DNA of 61,379 nt from Rhodococcus marinonascens NBRC 14363 (GTDB lineage: Bacteria; Actinomycetota; Actinomycetes; Mycobacteriales; Mycobacteriaceae): NCBI RefSeq assembly GCF_001894885.1, contig NZ_BCXB01000026.1:1-61379 (forward strand), read 5' to 3'. The position numbers and the translations under genes were made by a program. Below the pieces are notes generated by a model, which ran no database searches, was not told the origin of the DNA, and saw only the letters and a list, made by a program, of their open reading frames with translations. Below are positions 54,104 to 61,379 of the stretch, one piece after another. Each line of letters starts with the position of its first letter. Positions within the stretch are counted from its first letter, which is position 1.

Positions 54104-54601
54104 TTACGAAGCCCGGAGCCGGGACAGATACTGCATCACCTGCGTGTCGTCCCAGTCGTGTGCCTCCCGCAGCCCGTCGGCGATCGTCGCGAGATACGCC
54201 TGCGTCGGCGGATTACGGCTCACCACGTCGCCACGCGCCCGAGTAGTGAACGTGCACATCGTCACTCCCGCCCGGTGTCCGAGCACGACCAGGCGGTCGT
54301 CACACGCGGGCTCCTGCGCACGGATGTCCTCGAACTGCTCCTGCGTCACGAGGAAGGCACGGGCCGCCACGGTCCCCGGCGCGTCGGGGTCGTAGAAAGC
54401 ACGACCACCACCCCACACCCGCGACACCCCCGCGAAGAAGATCGACCCGGGTATCTCCACCGGCATCGACGCGCGTGGCGCGCTCCGGTCACGCGCCCCC
54501 GGGTTCGTGTGACGACCACCCGCCGGGCACCCGCCCTGCAGGTAGCACGCCAGTCGCGACGTCGCCATGTTCGATCCATAGCTGACGTACCAGATCAACA
54601 C
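54104..54601 (-). CDS. Gamma-glutamylcyclotransferase-like protein
   Basis: 165 aa from GTG 54601, giving VLIWYVSYGSNMATSRLACY, the YGSN nucleotide-like loop of the GGCT fold. PGSIFFAGVSRVWGGGRAFY then DPDAPGTVAARAFLVTQEQF follows. Actinobacterial members are sometimes mislabelled histone deacetylases. The reaction is uncertain; many members have no demonstrated activity. The upstream side adjoins the mosaic of gene fragments at 54623-54910. Confidence 0.72.
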   Translation of the reverse strand: MLIWYVSYGSNMATSRLACYLQGGCPAGGRHTNPGARDRSAPRASMPVEIPGSIFFAGVSRVWGGGRAFYDPDAPGTVAARAFLVTQEQFEDIRAQEPACDDRLVVLGHRAGVTMCTFTTRARGDVVSRNPPTQAYLATIADGLREAHDWDDTQVMQYLSRLRAS

Positions 54602-54622
54602 ACAACCGACCGTACCCCGACC

Positions 54623-54736
54623 GCAGGCGGGTCCGTGAGCGCAGCCGGCGCGCCCCGGACCTCGTACCCAATGGTGAAGTCGACGGCCCGGTGCTTGGCG
54701 ATTCACATTGTGACGCGCAGCGGGCTGTCCGAGTGG
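54623..54736 (-). pseudogene. Fragment of a thioesterase gene
   Basis: About 114 bases resemble 57937-58050, part of the intact hotdog thioesterase gene, at roughly 80% with the same orientation. They encode the RITMWIAKLRAVDFTIGYEV region (here MWIAKHRAVDFTIGYEVRGA). No start, no stop and no other part of the gene is present. Confidence 0.8.
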
Positions 54737-54757
54737 GCCTCTAGTCCTGGTGAGTAC

Positions 54758-54879
54758 GTCCGCTGGTGTTCCCGATCGAGTACGTGTCGCTGACTCGCGT
54801 GCTCGTTTCACGAACCCGCGAACGCCAAGTCGCGTCCGTCAACGAGACCGGCCACATCCGGGACATGCTGCGCCGGTAG
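54758..54879 (+). pseudogene. 3' fragment of a histidine phosphatase gene
   Basis: 122 bases match 52808-52929 without any insertion or deletion, and encode the last 39 residues (VFPIEYVSLTRVLVSR to RDMLRR and a stop). It has been separated from the rest of its gene and lies on the plus strand, next to the thioesterase fragment. Confidence 0.85.
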
Positions 54880-54910
54880 CGCAGTGGACATGTTGCGCAG
54901 TGGACATGTT
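54879..54910. repeat. 16-bp tandem repeat
   Basis: GCGCAGTGGACATGTT occurs at 54879-54894 and 54895-54910; two shorter copies (GCGCAGGCA and GCGCAGTGG) follow at 54911-54927. They start right at the stop of the phosphatase fragment. Confidence 0.85.
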
Positions 54911-54942
54911 GCGCAGGCAGCGCAGTGGCCACACGAGTCGAG

Positions 54943-56343
54943 CTATGGGCCCGGTACCAGGGGAAGCTCTGGGGGCGGTGGGAATTGCGGAAGCTGGATC
55001 GCAGGCAACGGGATCACCGGCAACGGGATCACCGGCAACCCGGGAATGAGCGGTCCTGGTGCCGGCTCCTGCTCGGGTGGCGGGACTTGCGCATCCTCCT
55101 CGGGCGGGCCCGGAATTGAGTCCTGTGCTGCGGGACCTTCAGCCTCCCCTGTAGTCGGGGCCACCGACTGCGCCGACGGCGAGGGTCGAGCCGTTGCCGC
55201 CGGGGCCGTTTCCGGCGGCAACGGCCCCGGCGGTGACAGCACCTGTGGTTGCTCTGCCGCTGGCGGCACTGCCGGTGACTGCACCACGGCAATCGGCGGC
55301 GAAGTGTCCGGTTGGGTTACGCCGACTTGCGGCGAGTCTTGCGACCCCGAACTCAGTTTTACGCCGACGCCCAGCCCCAACCCCACCACCACAAGGACGG
55401 CCAGGCCGCCGCCGATGAGGACTCGACCCTTTCGCCACGGCTTCGTAGTGGTTTCGGCGATCGGCGGTACAGAAGAGTCGTCGGCGAGAGTTCGCGGTGT
55501 GGGATCGGATACCGACTCGGCCAGCAGTGCGGCACCCTCGGCTGCCACCAGTTCGGGTTGGTCGGGCACGATCACCGGGAGGTCGAGCAGCGACTCCATC
55601 ACCGAGGTGACCAGGGGAATGTGCGCGCCGCCGCCGATGAGCACCGCGACGTGCGGCGTGCGCCCCGACCGACCGATTACTTTACGGGCCAGGCGCATCG
55701 ATTTCTCGACGGCGCCTTCGATCAGCGAATCGAGAGTGTCAAGCGAGAGCACCAGTAGACCGCCGTCGCCGGGCATGCACACCGTACCGCCGGTGGACAG
55801 CCCCTCCTTGGCCTCCCGGCACTGAGTGTCGAGTGCCCGTTCCGCAGCCTGGTCGGCGGGCCGGTCGATGTGGTGCAGTGCAAGTTGACGGTCGCGGATC
55901 AGGTGGTCGATGAGGTCACCGCTGATCTCGTCCGTGCGTGCCGCGCTCAACACCATTCTGGTGGATCGATCGACCACGGTGACGGTCAGCCCGGAACTAC
56001 CCAGGTCGTAGAACAACAGGGTCGAATAGCCCCCGAGTTCTCCCGACACGTCCAGTTTCCCCAATGCGGCAATCACCTCGGGCACCAGACGGTAGTTGTC
56101 GATCTGTTGACACGCCAAAGCGGCCCGTACCGCACCGGCCTGCGCCTCGTCCTGGTATGCAATGCCGATTGTCTGGACTCGTTCTTCGCCCACCCGCTCG
56201 GCGAGCAGTGTTCCGATGCTTTCGGCAGCCAGGTCTTCCGGCGGGTCGAGCGCTGCGTCCACGGTCAGCGAATTGACGCCCTGCCCCCGGGACATCAAGC
56301 GCACGGCGCTGGCACCGACCGACACACCGAGTACGGAACTCAT
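54943..56343 (-). CDS. Hsp70/actin-fold protein with membrane anchor and proline-rich exterior
   Basis: 466 aa from ATG 56343. The N-terminal 290 residues have the Hsp70/actin ATPase order: VLGVSVGASAVRLMSR (phosphate loop 1, differing from GIDLGTT), LLFYDLGSSGLTVTVVDRST (phosphate 2) and HVAVLIGGGAHIPLVTSVME (adenosine motif). No peptide-binding domain follows. Instead one helix (308-330) crosses the membrane and a 130-residue Pro-rich tail lies outside, ending in repeats like PVIPLPVIPLPAIQLPQF. This layout is found in mycolate-producing actinobacteria. The role is unknown: perhaps a membrane-envelope sensor. Confidence 0.82.
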   Translation of the reverse strand: MSSVLGVSVGASAVRLMSRGQGVNSLTVDAALDPPEDLAAESIGTLLAERVGEERVQTIGIAYQDEAQAGAVRAALACQQIDNYRLVPEVIAALGKLDVSGELGGYSTLLFYDLGSSGLTVTVVDRSTRMVLSAARTDEISGDLIDHLIRDRQLALHHIDRPADQAAERALDTQCREAKEGLSTGGTVCMPGDGGLLVLSLDTLDSLIEGAVEKSMRLARKVIGRSGRTPHVAVLIGGGAHIPLVTSVMESLLDLPVIVPDQPELVAAEGAALLAESVSDPTPRTLADDSSVPPIAETTTKPWRKGRVLIGGGLAVLVVVGLGLGVGVKLSSGSQDSPQVGVTQPDTSPPIAVVQSPAVPPAAEQPQVLSPPGPLPPETAPAATARPSPSAQSVAPTTGEAEGPAAQDSIPGPPEEDAQVPPPEQEPAPGPLIPGLPVIPLPVIPLPAIQLPQFPPPPELPLVPGP

Positions 56344-56463
56344 AGAACCGAGAATATATCGGTTCGATCACGAGGAGGGCAGACGGAATTACACGGGGGA
56401 AAGGCGCCTGGTCCGACGTCCGAAGCGTGCCCCGTCGCGCCGAATGCCTCAAGGATTGCGACC

Positions 56464-56757
56464 CTAGGAAACCGGCTTCAAGGGATGGATCGCCGGCGCA
56501 CCCGCGAGGTGCTCACCGAAGATGCCGACGGCCGACTGGAAGTGTGGCGACTGCATATGTGCATCGATTGCAGCCTGGCTCGCCCATACTTCAACGGTAA
56601 CGAAGGTGCCCGGCTGCGCCGCGGATTCGAACAACTCGTACGAGACGCACCCCTCCTCCTTGCGGCTCTCCGCGGCGAGCGAGGACAAACCGTCGCGGAC
56701 GGTGTCCTCCGACCCTGGCTTGGCGGGAATGGTGGCGACAACATGCAGATCTGACAT
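56464..56757 (-). CDS. ABM-domain protein, copy 2
   Basis: 97 aa from ATG 56757. Close homologue of the 53724-54026 product: LHVVATIPAKPGSEDTVRDG, KEEGCVSYELFESAAQPGTF, TVEVWASQAAIDAHMQSPHF. Small dimeric monooxygenase or quinol-oxidising protein. It lies 120 bases upstream of the Hsp70-like gene on the same strand but has no operon partner of the DLH type. Confidence 0.88.
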   Translation of the reverse strand: MSDLHVVATIPAKPGSEDTVRDGLSSLAAESRKEEGCVSYELFESAAQPGTFVTVEVWASQAAIDAHMQSPHFQSAVGIFGEHLAGAPAIHPLKPVS

Positions 56758-56912
56758 CGACTCCTCTTTCTGAAGTGCCACCCGATGTGGCTCGTACCAC
56801 GTAAGCACAGTTGGCTCAGGGAAGGAACCCGTAGCCGAATCGATCAGCCGACAACGCGGGTAAGCTGCGCACGCACAAGACACAAACAGCCGTACTGGGA
56901 CAGTATGGTCCC

Positions 56913-57812
56913 ATGAGCCTTGTCGACGAAGTCAGCAGATGGCGGCGCGGAGCGCGCAAGCACCGCCGGTTGCGGGATCTCGACCGCACGCTCGTCGTCG
57001 TCACCGGCGCCGGCAGCGGAATCGGGCGGCAGACGGCGCTGGCGTTCGCATCCGAGGGTGCCGTCGTCGTGATCGCCGACCTCGACCTCGAGTCGGCGCA
57101 GCACACTGCGAACCTCGTGAACTCGGCTCGGGTCAACCCCGACGTGATGGTCCGTGGCGGCTCCCGCGCGTACCAGGTAGACGTCGCGTCCGAGGTTGAA
57201 GTGCAGCGCTTCGCGAAGAAGGTACTGGCCGAGCACGGCACCCCCGATATCGTTGTCAACAACGCTGGCATCGGATACTCGGGCACGTTCACGAAGACGC
57301 GGCAGGAAGATTTCGAACACGTCATGGCCGTGAACTTCTGGGGCGTCGTGTACGGATCACGGGCGTTCTCCGAGCAGATGATCGCACGCGGAACCGGTGG
57401 GCACATCGTGAACCTGTCGTCGGCCGCGGCTTTCACCCCGCAAAAGAAGCTGACGGCGTACGCGACGAGCAAAGCAGCAGTGTTCATGCTCTCGGACTGT
57501 CTCCGGGCCGAATTGGTCGACCACGGCATCGGGGTCAGCGCCATCTGCCCTGGACTGGTCCACACCAACATCATCAATACCACCCGGATCGCCGATGCCA
57601 CGCCGGAAGAGCAGGCGGAGAAGCGGGCAAAGGCTGACGAGTTCTACCGCAGGCGCGGATTCACCCCGGACCGGGTGGCGACGCAGATCGTCAAGGCGGT
57701 CAAGTCGAACAAGGCCGTCGTCCCCGCAACCCCCGACGCCAAGTTCGGCCGTGCACTGAGCCGTCTCGCGCCTGGAATTATGCGCATCGGCGCGCGATTC
57801 GACCTCGACTGA
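56913..57812 (+). CDS. SDR-family oxidoreductase
   Basis: 299 aa from ATG 56913. Cofactor motif TLVVVTGAGSGIGRQTALAF, PDIVVNNAGIGYSGTFTKTR, catalytic Ser in HIVNLSSAAAFTPQKKLTAY and YATSKAA. The C-terminal half (RIADATPEEQAEKRAKADEF) fits the SDR domain that is found alone or fused behind an epoxide hydrolase in EphD. NAD(P)-dependent alcohol/ketone conversion; substrate unknown, probably lipid-related. Confidence 0.9.
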   Translation: MSLVDEVSRWRRGARKHRRLRDLDRTLVVVTGAGSGIGRQTALAFASEGAVVVIADLDLESAQHTANLVNSARVNPDVMVRGGSRAYQVDVASEVEVQRFAKKVLAEHGTPDIVVNNAGIGYSGTFTKTRQEDFEHVMAVNFWGVVYGSRAFSEQMIARGTGGHIVNLSSAAAFTPQKKLTAYATSKAAVFMLSDCLRAELVDHGIGVSAICPGLVHTNIINTTRIADATPEEQAEKRAKADEFYRRRGFTPDRVATQIVKAVKSNKAVVPATPDAKFGRALSRLAPGIMRIGARFDLD

Positions 57813-57829
57813 TCAGTCGGCGGGCCGCA

Positions 57830-58264
57830 TCATGGGCAGGACCAGCGGATGAGGTACTCGCGTTCGGTGTCGGTGAGGCGTCGCAGACGCTGAGCATCGA
57901 CATCCGCGACGGCCAACTGAGTGGTACCCGTGACGGCGGGCGGGTCGGTGAGTGCCGCCCCCGCGCTGCGGACCTCGTAGCCAATGGTGAAATCGACGGC
58001 CCGGAGCTTGGCGATCCACATCGTGATCCGCAGGGGGCTGTCGGAATGGCGCAACTGACTCCGGTACTTGATGTGTACGTCGGCGATGAAACTGCTCGTG
58101 ATGAGCGACGAGTTCTCCGGACCCTCGTTGATCAGCCAGTCGATCCTGGCCTCTTCGAGCAGAGTCACCATCCGCGCATGATTGATGTGCTCAAAGGCAT
58201 CCATATCGGACCACCGGACGGGCACGAAGGCGTCGTAGCCGGCCGCGGCAGGGGATTCATTCAT
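57830..58264 (-). CDS. Acyl-CoA thioesterase (4HBT/hotdog fold)
   Basis: 144 aa from ATG 58264. Hotdog signature VPVRWSDMDAFEHINHARMV and TLLEEARIDWLI, with the Asp in the DxxxHxNH-type active site. It would release free acids from 4-hydroxybenzoyl- or acyl-CoA. A fragment of a closely related gene is at 54623-54736. Convergent with the SDR gene, 17 bases apart. Confidence 0.88.
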   Translation of the reverse strand: MNESPAAAGYDAFVPVRWSDMDAFEHINHARMVTLLEEARIDWLINEGPENSSLITSSFIADVHIKYRSQLRHSDSPLRITMWIAKLRAVDFTIGYEVRSAGAALTDPPAVTGTTQLAVADVDAQRLRRLTDTEREYLIRWSCP

Positions 58265-58316
58265 GGGGACAGCATTCCCTACCTCCGTCGGTACGACCTC
58301 AAAGCCTCCACACGAC

Positions 58317-59213
58317 TCACGCCATGCCGCGCAGCCAGTTCCGCAGCCACGTCGTCGCTGGTGTTCCCGAGGAGTCGACCGCGTAGCGCGTGTAGTCCTG
58401 GTGAGCATTCGATTTGTAGAAGTGCTCGAGTTCGTCGATGCGCGTCTCGTTCGATTCCTCGTCCAACTGGGCCATCAGCGTTGGCATACCTCCGGCCGCC
58501 ATCAGGTCGTTCCAGATGGCGAGGGCTTCCTGCTGGTACTGGCCGAGTAGGGCGAATATCGGATCCGAAGTCTGCGCGAGAAAACCCGCGAGACGCGTGA
58601 CGAAATCGTCCTTGGCCGTGGAGCAGTACAAATCGCCGTAAGCGCAGAAGGTGCGCGTGTTCTCGCTGACCCAGCCGAACCCACCGATCCGCGGACCACC
58701 CGCGCCACCGCCGGCGACGGGCGGACCGACCAAGGCGTCGGTCGGCGACCGTCGCGGATCGGATAGCAGTCCGACTGCGGCGATTCGAGACGGTGGGACA
58801 ACGCTGAGTCCGGTGCCGATCTCGGCGGCAAGATCACCGGCCGCGTCAGCACCCTGGCTGTAGCCGATAATTGCAAAATTGGTGTTGCCACATCGTGTCG
58901 CGGCGTCCTCGATGATCCAGCGCGCATTGTCGACGGCCTGGCGCTTGGAGCCGCCGTAGACCTCGGACTCCCACGGGAACGCCGTGGCCGCATAGGTCAC
59001 GTAGTCGACCTGCACCGAAGAGGGCAGACCATCCGTCACCGCGGACAGCATGCCGGGCCGGGGCGTCGAATCCGGCGAGGTTTCCCACGTCCCCGGGATG
59101 GCGACCACGTGGAGGTCCGGGCACGCCGGTGCGGCTTGCGCCGTACCGACCGATACCACCGACCCGAACACAGCTGCGACGCATGCTCCCAGCGCAACAA
59201 ACGACTTCTTCAC
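58317..59213 (-). CDS. Secreted cutinase-family protein
   Basis: 298 aa from GTG 59213 (GTG 59219 in frame), with AGGAGAGGGG upstream. A signal peptide (KKSFVALGACVAAVFGSVVS, cut near AQAA) is followed by CPDLHVVAIPGTWETSP, the nucleophile elbow FAIIGYSQGADAAGDLA, an Asp in FCAYGDLYCST and a His in NAHQDYTRYAVD, with cysteines for the usual disulfides. Cutinase-like esterases of mycolata cleave lipids or cutin polyester. The 60 residues before the His are an extension with SDPIFALLGQYQQEALAI. Confidence 0.9.
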   Translation of the reverse strand: MKKSFVALGACVAAVFGSVVSVGTAQAAPACPDLHVVAIPGTWETSPDSTPRPGMLSAVTDGLPSSVQVDYVTYAATAFPWESEVYGGSKRQAVDNARWIIEDAATRCGNTNFAIIGYSQGADAAGDLAAEIGTGLSVVPPSRIAAVGLLSDPRRSPTDALVGPPVAGGGAGGPRIGGFGWVSENTRTFCAYGDLYCSTAKDDFVTRLAGFLAQTSDPIFALLGQYQQEALAIWNDLMAAGGMPTLMAQLDEESNETRIDELEHFYKSNAHQDYTRYAVDSSGTPATTWLRNWLRGMA

Positions 59214-59411
59214 GCCCACGAACCCCTCTCCTCGATCCAAGTGGTCGCATTCTTGTGACCACATGCCGTGAGTTCCCTATCGTGACGACGCCAGCGGGTA
59301 ACGCCAGGATCTTGTCGAGAAGCTGCGTGTCGGAGGCGATGCACGATCGGTAATCAAACGTTACCGGAGGGAGCATGAGCATGGGCCCGGATATGTGGAC
59401 TTTTGACCGAA

Positions 59412-59443
59412 GTGGGCGCCGCCGGACTTCCGGCGACGCCCAC
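59412..59443 (-). terminator. Hairpin terminator after the Ig-like repeat gene
   Basis: GTGGGCGCCGCCGG at 59412-59425 pairs with CCGGCGACGCCCAC at 59430-59443 with one mismatch and a four-base loop. It lies 22 bases past the stop of the minus-strand Ig-like gene. Confidence 0.75.
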
Positions 59444-59465
59444 ATTCAGCGTTTCTCAGCAGCGA

Positions 59466-61193
59466 TCAGGACCCGAAGCCCGAACTGCTGCTTCCGCCGC
59501 CCGGATCGGTCGGTACGGGATCGACCGGGCCGGGCACGATCAGTTCTCGCGGCGGTGCAGCCGAGTCGACGAAGCCCGCAGCTCCCTCGAACTCCGCTGT
59601 GACGCTGTAGGTCCCGGAGTTGTAGAAGGTTGCCGGCAACGTCGCAACGCCGTTCACCACGTCGACAGTACCGAGTGAAGTGTTGCCCAGCTTGAACTCA
59701 ACTCTGCCGTGCGCATTCGCCGGATCTACCCTCGCCGTCAGCACCACCGGGATGCCCTTGGTCACCGTGCCGACCGGATCGAGCGCGGTTGTGGTGGAGA
59801 CATCCTCCGGCGGCGCGTCGGTGACACTGACCGGGAACGCCGGCGAAACCGATCCGGCGAAACCGTCCGTGCCGGAGAAACGCGCGACGACCCGGTGGGT
59901 TCCGGTCTCGGTGAACGTGTGCGGCGCGATCGCGGAGCCATCGGTGCCGACCTCAGCGGTCAGCGTCTGGCCGTCGACCTCGAACTCCACGGTGCCGCCC
60001 TGGACGGCCGGCGTGATCTGCGCGGCCAGGTTGACGTCCTCCCCGACATGGGCCTTCACCGGCGAGCTCACCTCGATACTGGTGTCCGCCTCGGAGGCAC
60101 TCACGTTGATCGTCCGTGGCTCGGACGTCGAAGCGGAATATCCGGCGGCTCCGAGGAACTCCGCCGTGACCGTATGGTCGCCGTTGAGGTCGAAGGCATG
60201 GGTGATGGACGCCTCGCCGCCGACGACATCGACGGGATCACCGATCGCTGTCACACCGTCCCGGAATTGCACGGTTCCGCCGCCCGGGGCTGGGTCGATG
60301 TTCGCGGTGAGCGTGACGGGCGCACCGTTCAGCGCCGCCGAGGGGCCGGAGAGGCTGGTCCAGGTCGCTTGATCGGGCGCGATGATATTCACCGAGCCCA
60401 GCGGACCGGCGCCCGCGTTGAGCGCTGCGTTCTGGTTGTTTCGCGGAGTGCATTGGGTTGGTGCCCATGCGGTGATGATCAGTTTCGCCTTGGGAAGGAA
60501 CGTCAGGAAGTTCTTGTCGTTGCCAAACTTGCCTGCATCGCCATCTGTCCGCAGCTTCACCTCTACGGTGCCGGACGGCCCCGCCTTCAGTCGCAGCTTG
60601 ACCTTCGGGAGCTGAAAGTAGGTGTAACCGTTGGAGCTGTTGGTCCCATCGACGTCCTTGCCCGTCGCTTTGACCTTGATGCCGCCCTCGCTGTTCTTGC
60701 TTCTGTTGGGGCCGTTGCCGATCGTCCGATTGTTGCCCGAGAGCCGCAGGTAATCGCCGTTCGAGTCGACGTCACCATTCCCGTTGATCCGCAGAACGTT
60801 CGGAGCGGTGCCACTGAGCCCGACCGAGGTGGCGGGAACCACGTCCGCCTCCAACAGGGTGGCGTTGTCGGGAACCTCGATGTCGATCTTGATCCGCGAC
60901 ACGTTTTCGATACTGGCTCCCGAAGCGGAGCTGGGGAAGCCGATGGGGCTCGGCTGGAGGGTGACCTCGAACTCTTCACCGGCATTGACACTCGTCGGTG
61001 CGTCGACTGTGACCGAGGCAGTCTGCGACTCTGTGGTCGGGCCTGCCACTGCCGACGGTGTGGCGAGGCAGCTGTTCTTGAATGTGGTGGTCGTGGTCTC
61101 TGCCTGAGCGGGTATCCCACTCAGCATGGTGACACCGACGAGAACTCCGATACTGATCGGAGCGGTGAGCCTGCGCATTCCGCTTTGCTTCAC
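59466..61193 (-). CDS. Secreted Ig-like repeat (adhesin-type) protein
   Basis: 575 aa from GTG 61193, with AGGAGAAATA upstream. A signal peptide (SIGVLVGVTMLSGIPAQAET) is followed by a roughly 240-residue globular head (SCLATPSAVAGP to TQCTPRNNQ, two cysteines) and three Ig-like units of about 95 residues with the motif VTLTANIDPAPGGGTVQFRD and DHTVTAEFLGAAGYSAST. The tail is Pro/Gly/Ser-rich (PVDPVPTDPGGGSSSSGFGS). It should be exported and perhaps displayed on the surface. No sorting signal or anchor is seen. A second protein with a similar tail follows upstream. Confidence 0.85.
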   Translation of the reverse strand: MKQSGMRRLTAPISIGVLVGVTMLSGIPAQAETTTTTFKNSCLATPSAVAGPTTESQTASVTVDAPTSVNAGEEFEVTLQPSPIGFPSSASGASIENVSRIKIDIEVPDNATLLEADVVPATSVGLSGTAPNVLRINGNGDVDSNGDYLRLSGNNRTIGNGPNRSKNSEGGIKVKATGKDVDGTNSSNGYTYFQLPKVKLRLKAGPSGTVEVKLRTDGDAGKFGNDKNFLTFLPKAKLIITAWAPTQCTPRNNQNAALNAGAGPLGSVNIIAPDQATWTSLSGPSAALNGAPVTLTANIDPAPGGGTVQFRDGVTAIGDPVDVVGGEASITHAFDLNGDHTVTAEFLGAAGYSASTSEPRTINVSASEADTSIEVSSPVKAHVGEDVNLAAQITPAVQGGTVEFEVDGQTLTAEVGTDGSAIAPHTFTETGTHRVVARFSGTDGFAGSVSPAFPVSVTDAPPEDVSTTTALDPVGTVTKGIPVVLTARVDPANAHGRVEFKLGNTSLGTVDVVNGVATLPATFYNSGTYSVTAEFEGAAGFVDSAAPPRELIVPGPVDPVPTDPGGGSSSSGFGS

Positions 61194-61278
61194 TATTTCT
61201 CCTGACGTGGTGGGGTGGCATCGAATCTCAGCCCGCGCCTGGGTGCACTTCTCACCCCCGAGGCGGGCGGCGAACCGA

Positions 61279-61379
61279 TCAGCCTCCGAGGGAACCCGTA
61301 CTGAGGCTGCCGGTGCCCGGTTCGGACGGATCGACCGGACCGGCGGGCTCGGTCACCGTCAGCACACCAGGACCGGATA
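61279..61379 (-). CDS. C-terminal end of a second Ig-like repeat protein (partial)
   Basis: The last 32 codons before the stop at 61279 read VLTVTEPAGPVDPSEPGTGS then LSTGSLGG. The PAGPVDP...G/S-rich ending matches the tail of the neighbouring gene (PGPVDPVPTDPGGGSSSSG), so it is likely a paralogue. The rest lies outside the window. The gap to the next gene is 85 bases. Confidence 0.6.
   Translation of the reverse strand, partial: SGPGVLTVTEPAGPVDPSEPGTGSLSTGSLGG

Noticed and set aside
1-61379. tRNA and rRNA genes
   Set aside because: No cloverleaf with a GTTCxANxC loop or rRNA segment was recognised while reading both strands; a computed scan (tRNAscan-SE, barrnap) would settle this.

Overview
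The window looks like a mycolic-acid actinobacterium, most likely Rhodococcus or a close relative. It has high GC with many GTG starts, a fused LysX (lysyl-phosphatidylglycerol synthase plus lysyl-tRNA synthetase), GabD2- and FadD15-like enzymes, DUF5313, MpaB-family oxygenase, a secreted cutinase and a mycofactocin-type SDR. All translations were read by eye. Family calls rest on recognised motifs, not on searches.

Layout. (1) 1-7.4 kb is a copper-handling island. A minus-strand operon encodes a copper P-type ATPase with an N-terminal cupredoxin-like domain, an OmpR-type response regulator and a histidine kinase that runs off the window, with overlapping genes. A CsoR-type palindrome lies upstream. 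Divergent from it are a secreted Met-rich protein, an Lgt-like membrane protein and a DUF2933 protein. (2) 7.5-20 kb is a gene graveyard around a few living genes. It holds two pieces of serine recombinase, a truncated RidA, an intact leaderless type II toxin-antitoxin pair, a NucA/NucB nuclease domain flanked by two frameshifted genes that look like nuclease inhibitors (ComJ-like), a sterol-methyltransferase-like enzyme, a tandem HxlR regulator with a probable frameshift, a carotenoid oxygenase, and thiolase and FAD-oxidoreductase remnants that keep both ends but have lost their middles. (3) 19.7-32.3 kb is mostly intact catabolism and regulation: crotonase, GabD2, a PPOX enzyme, a gamma-butyrolactone-receptor-like TetR, an Nramp-related transporter without the usual metal motifs, a DHDPS-family aldolase with a double palindromic operator and a divergent LacI regulator, an FtsW paralogue, a TetR/crotonase pair and an MHS-type MFS permease.

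(4) 32.3-38.4 kb is rearranged. It has RES-like and TnpB remnants, an intact RtcB RNA ligase, a copy of the TetR promoter region, an acetyltransferase broken by an amber codon, and a roughly 400-bp direct repeat (GNAT 3' end plus fadD 5' end) that brackets two paralogous secreted YVTN beta-propeller genes. (5) 38.2-52.9 kb is chromosomal core-like: FadD15-like ligase, TipA-type MerR, deaminase, DUF5313, MpaB, NmrA and mycofactocin-type SDRs, RraA, M20 dipeptidase, S4 protein, LysX, a parS-like site, an alpha/beta hydrolase and a histidine phosphatase. (6) 53-61.4 kb carries dienelactone hydrolase plus ABM monooxygenase, a GGCT-like protein, a patch built from fragments of two nearby genes, a membrane-anchored Hsp70-like protein with a Pro-rich exterior, a second ABM protein, SDR, thioesterase, cutinase, and the first two of what may be a series of secreted Ig-like repeat proteins.

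The most unusual points are the decayed nuclease/inhibitor locus, the direct repeat around the beta-propeller pair, the non-canonical Nramp/aldolase neighbourhood and the fragment mosaic at 54.6-54.9 kb.
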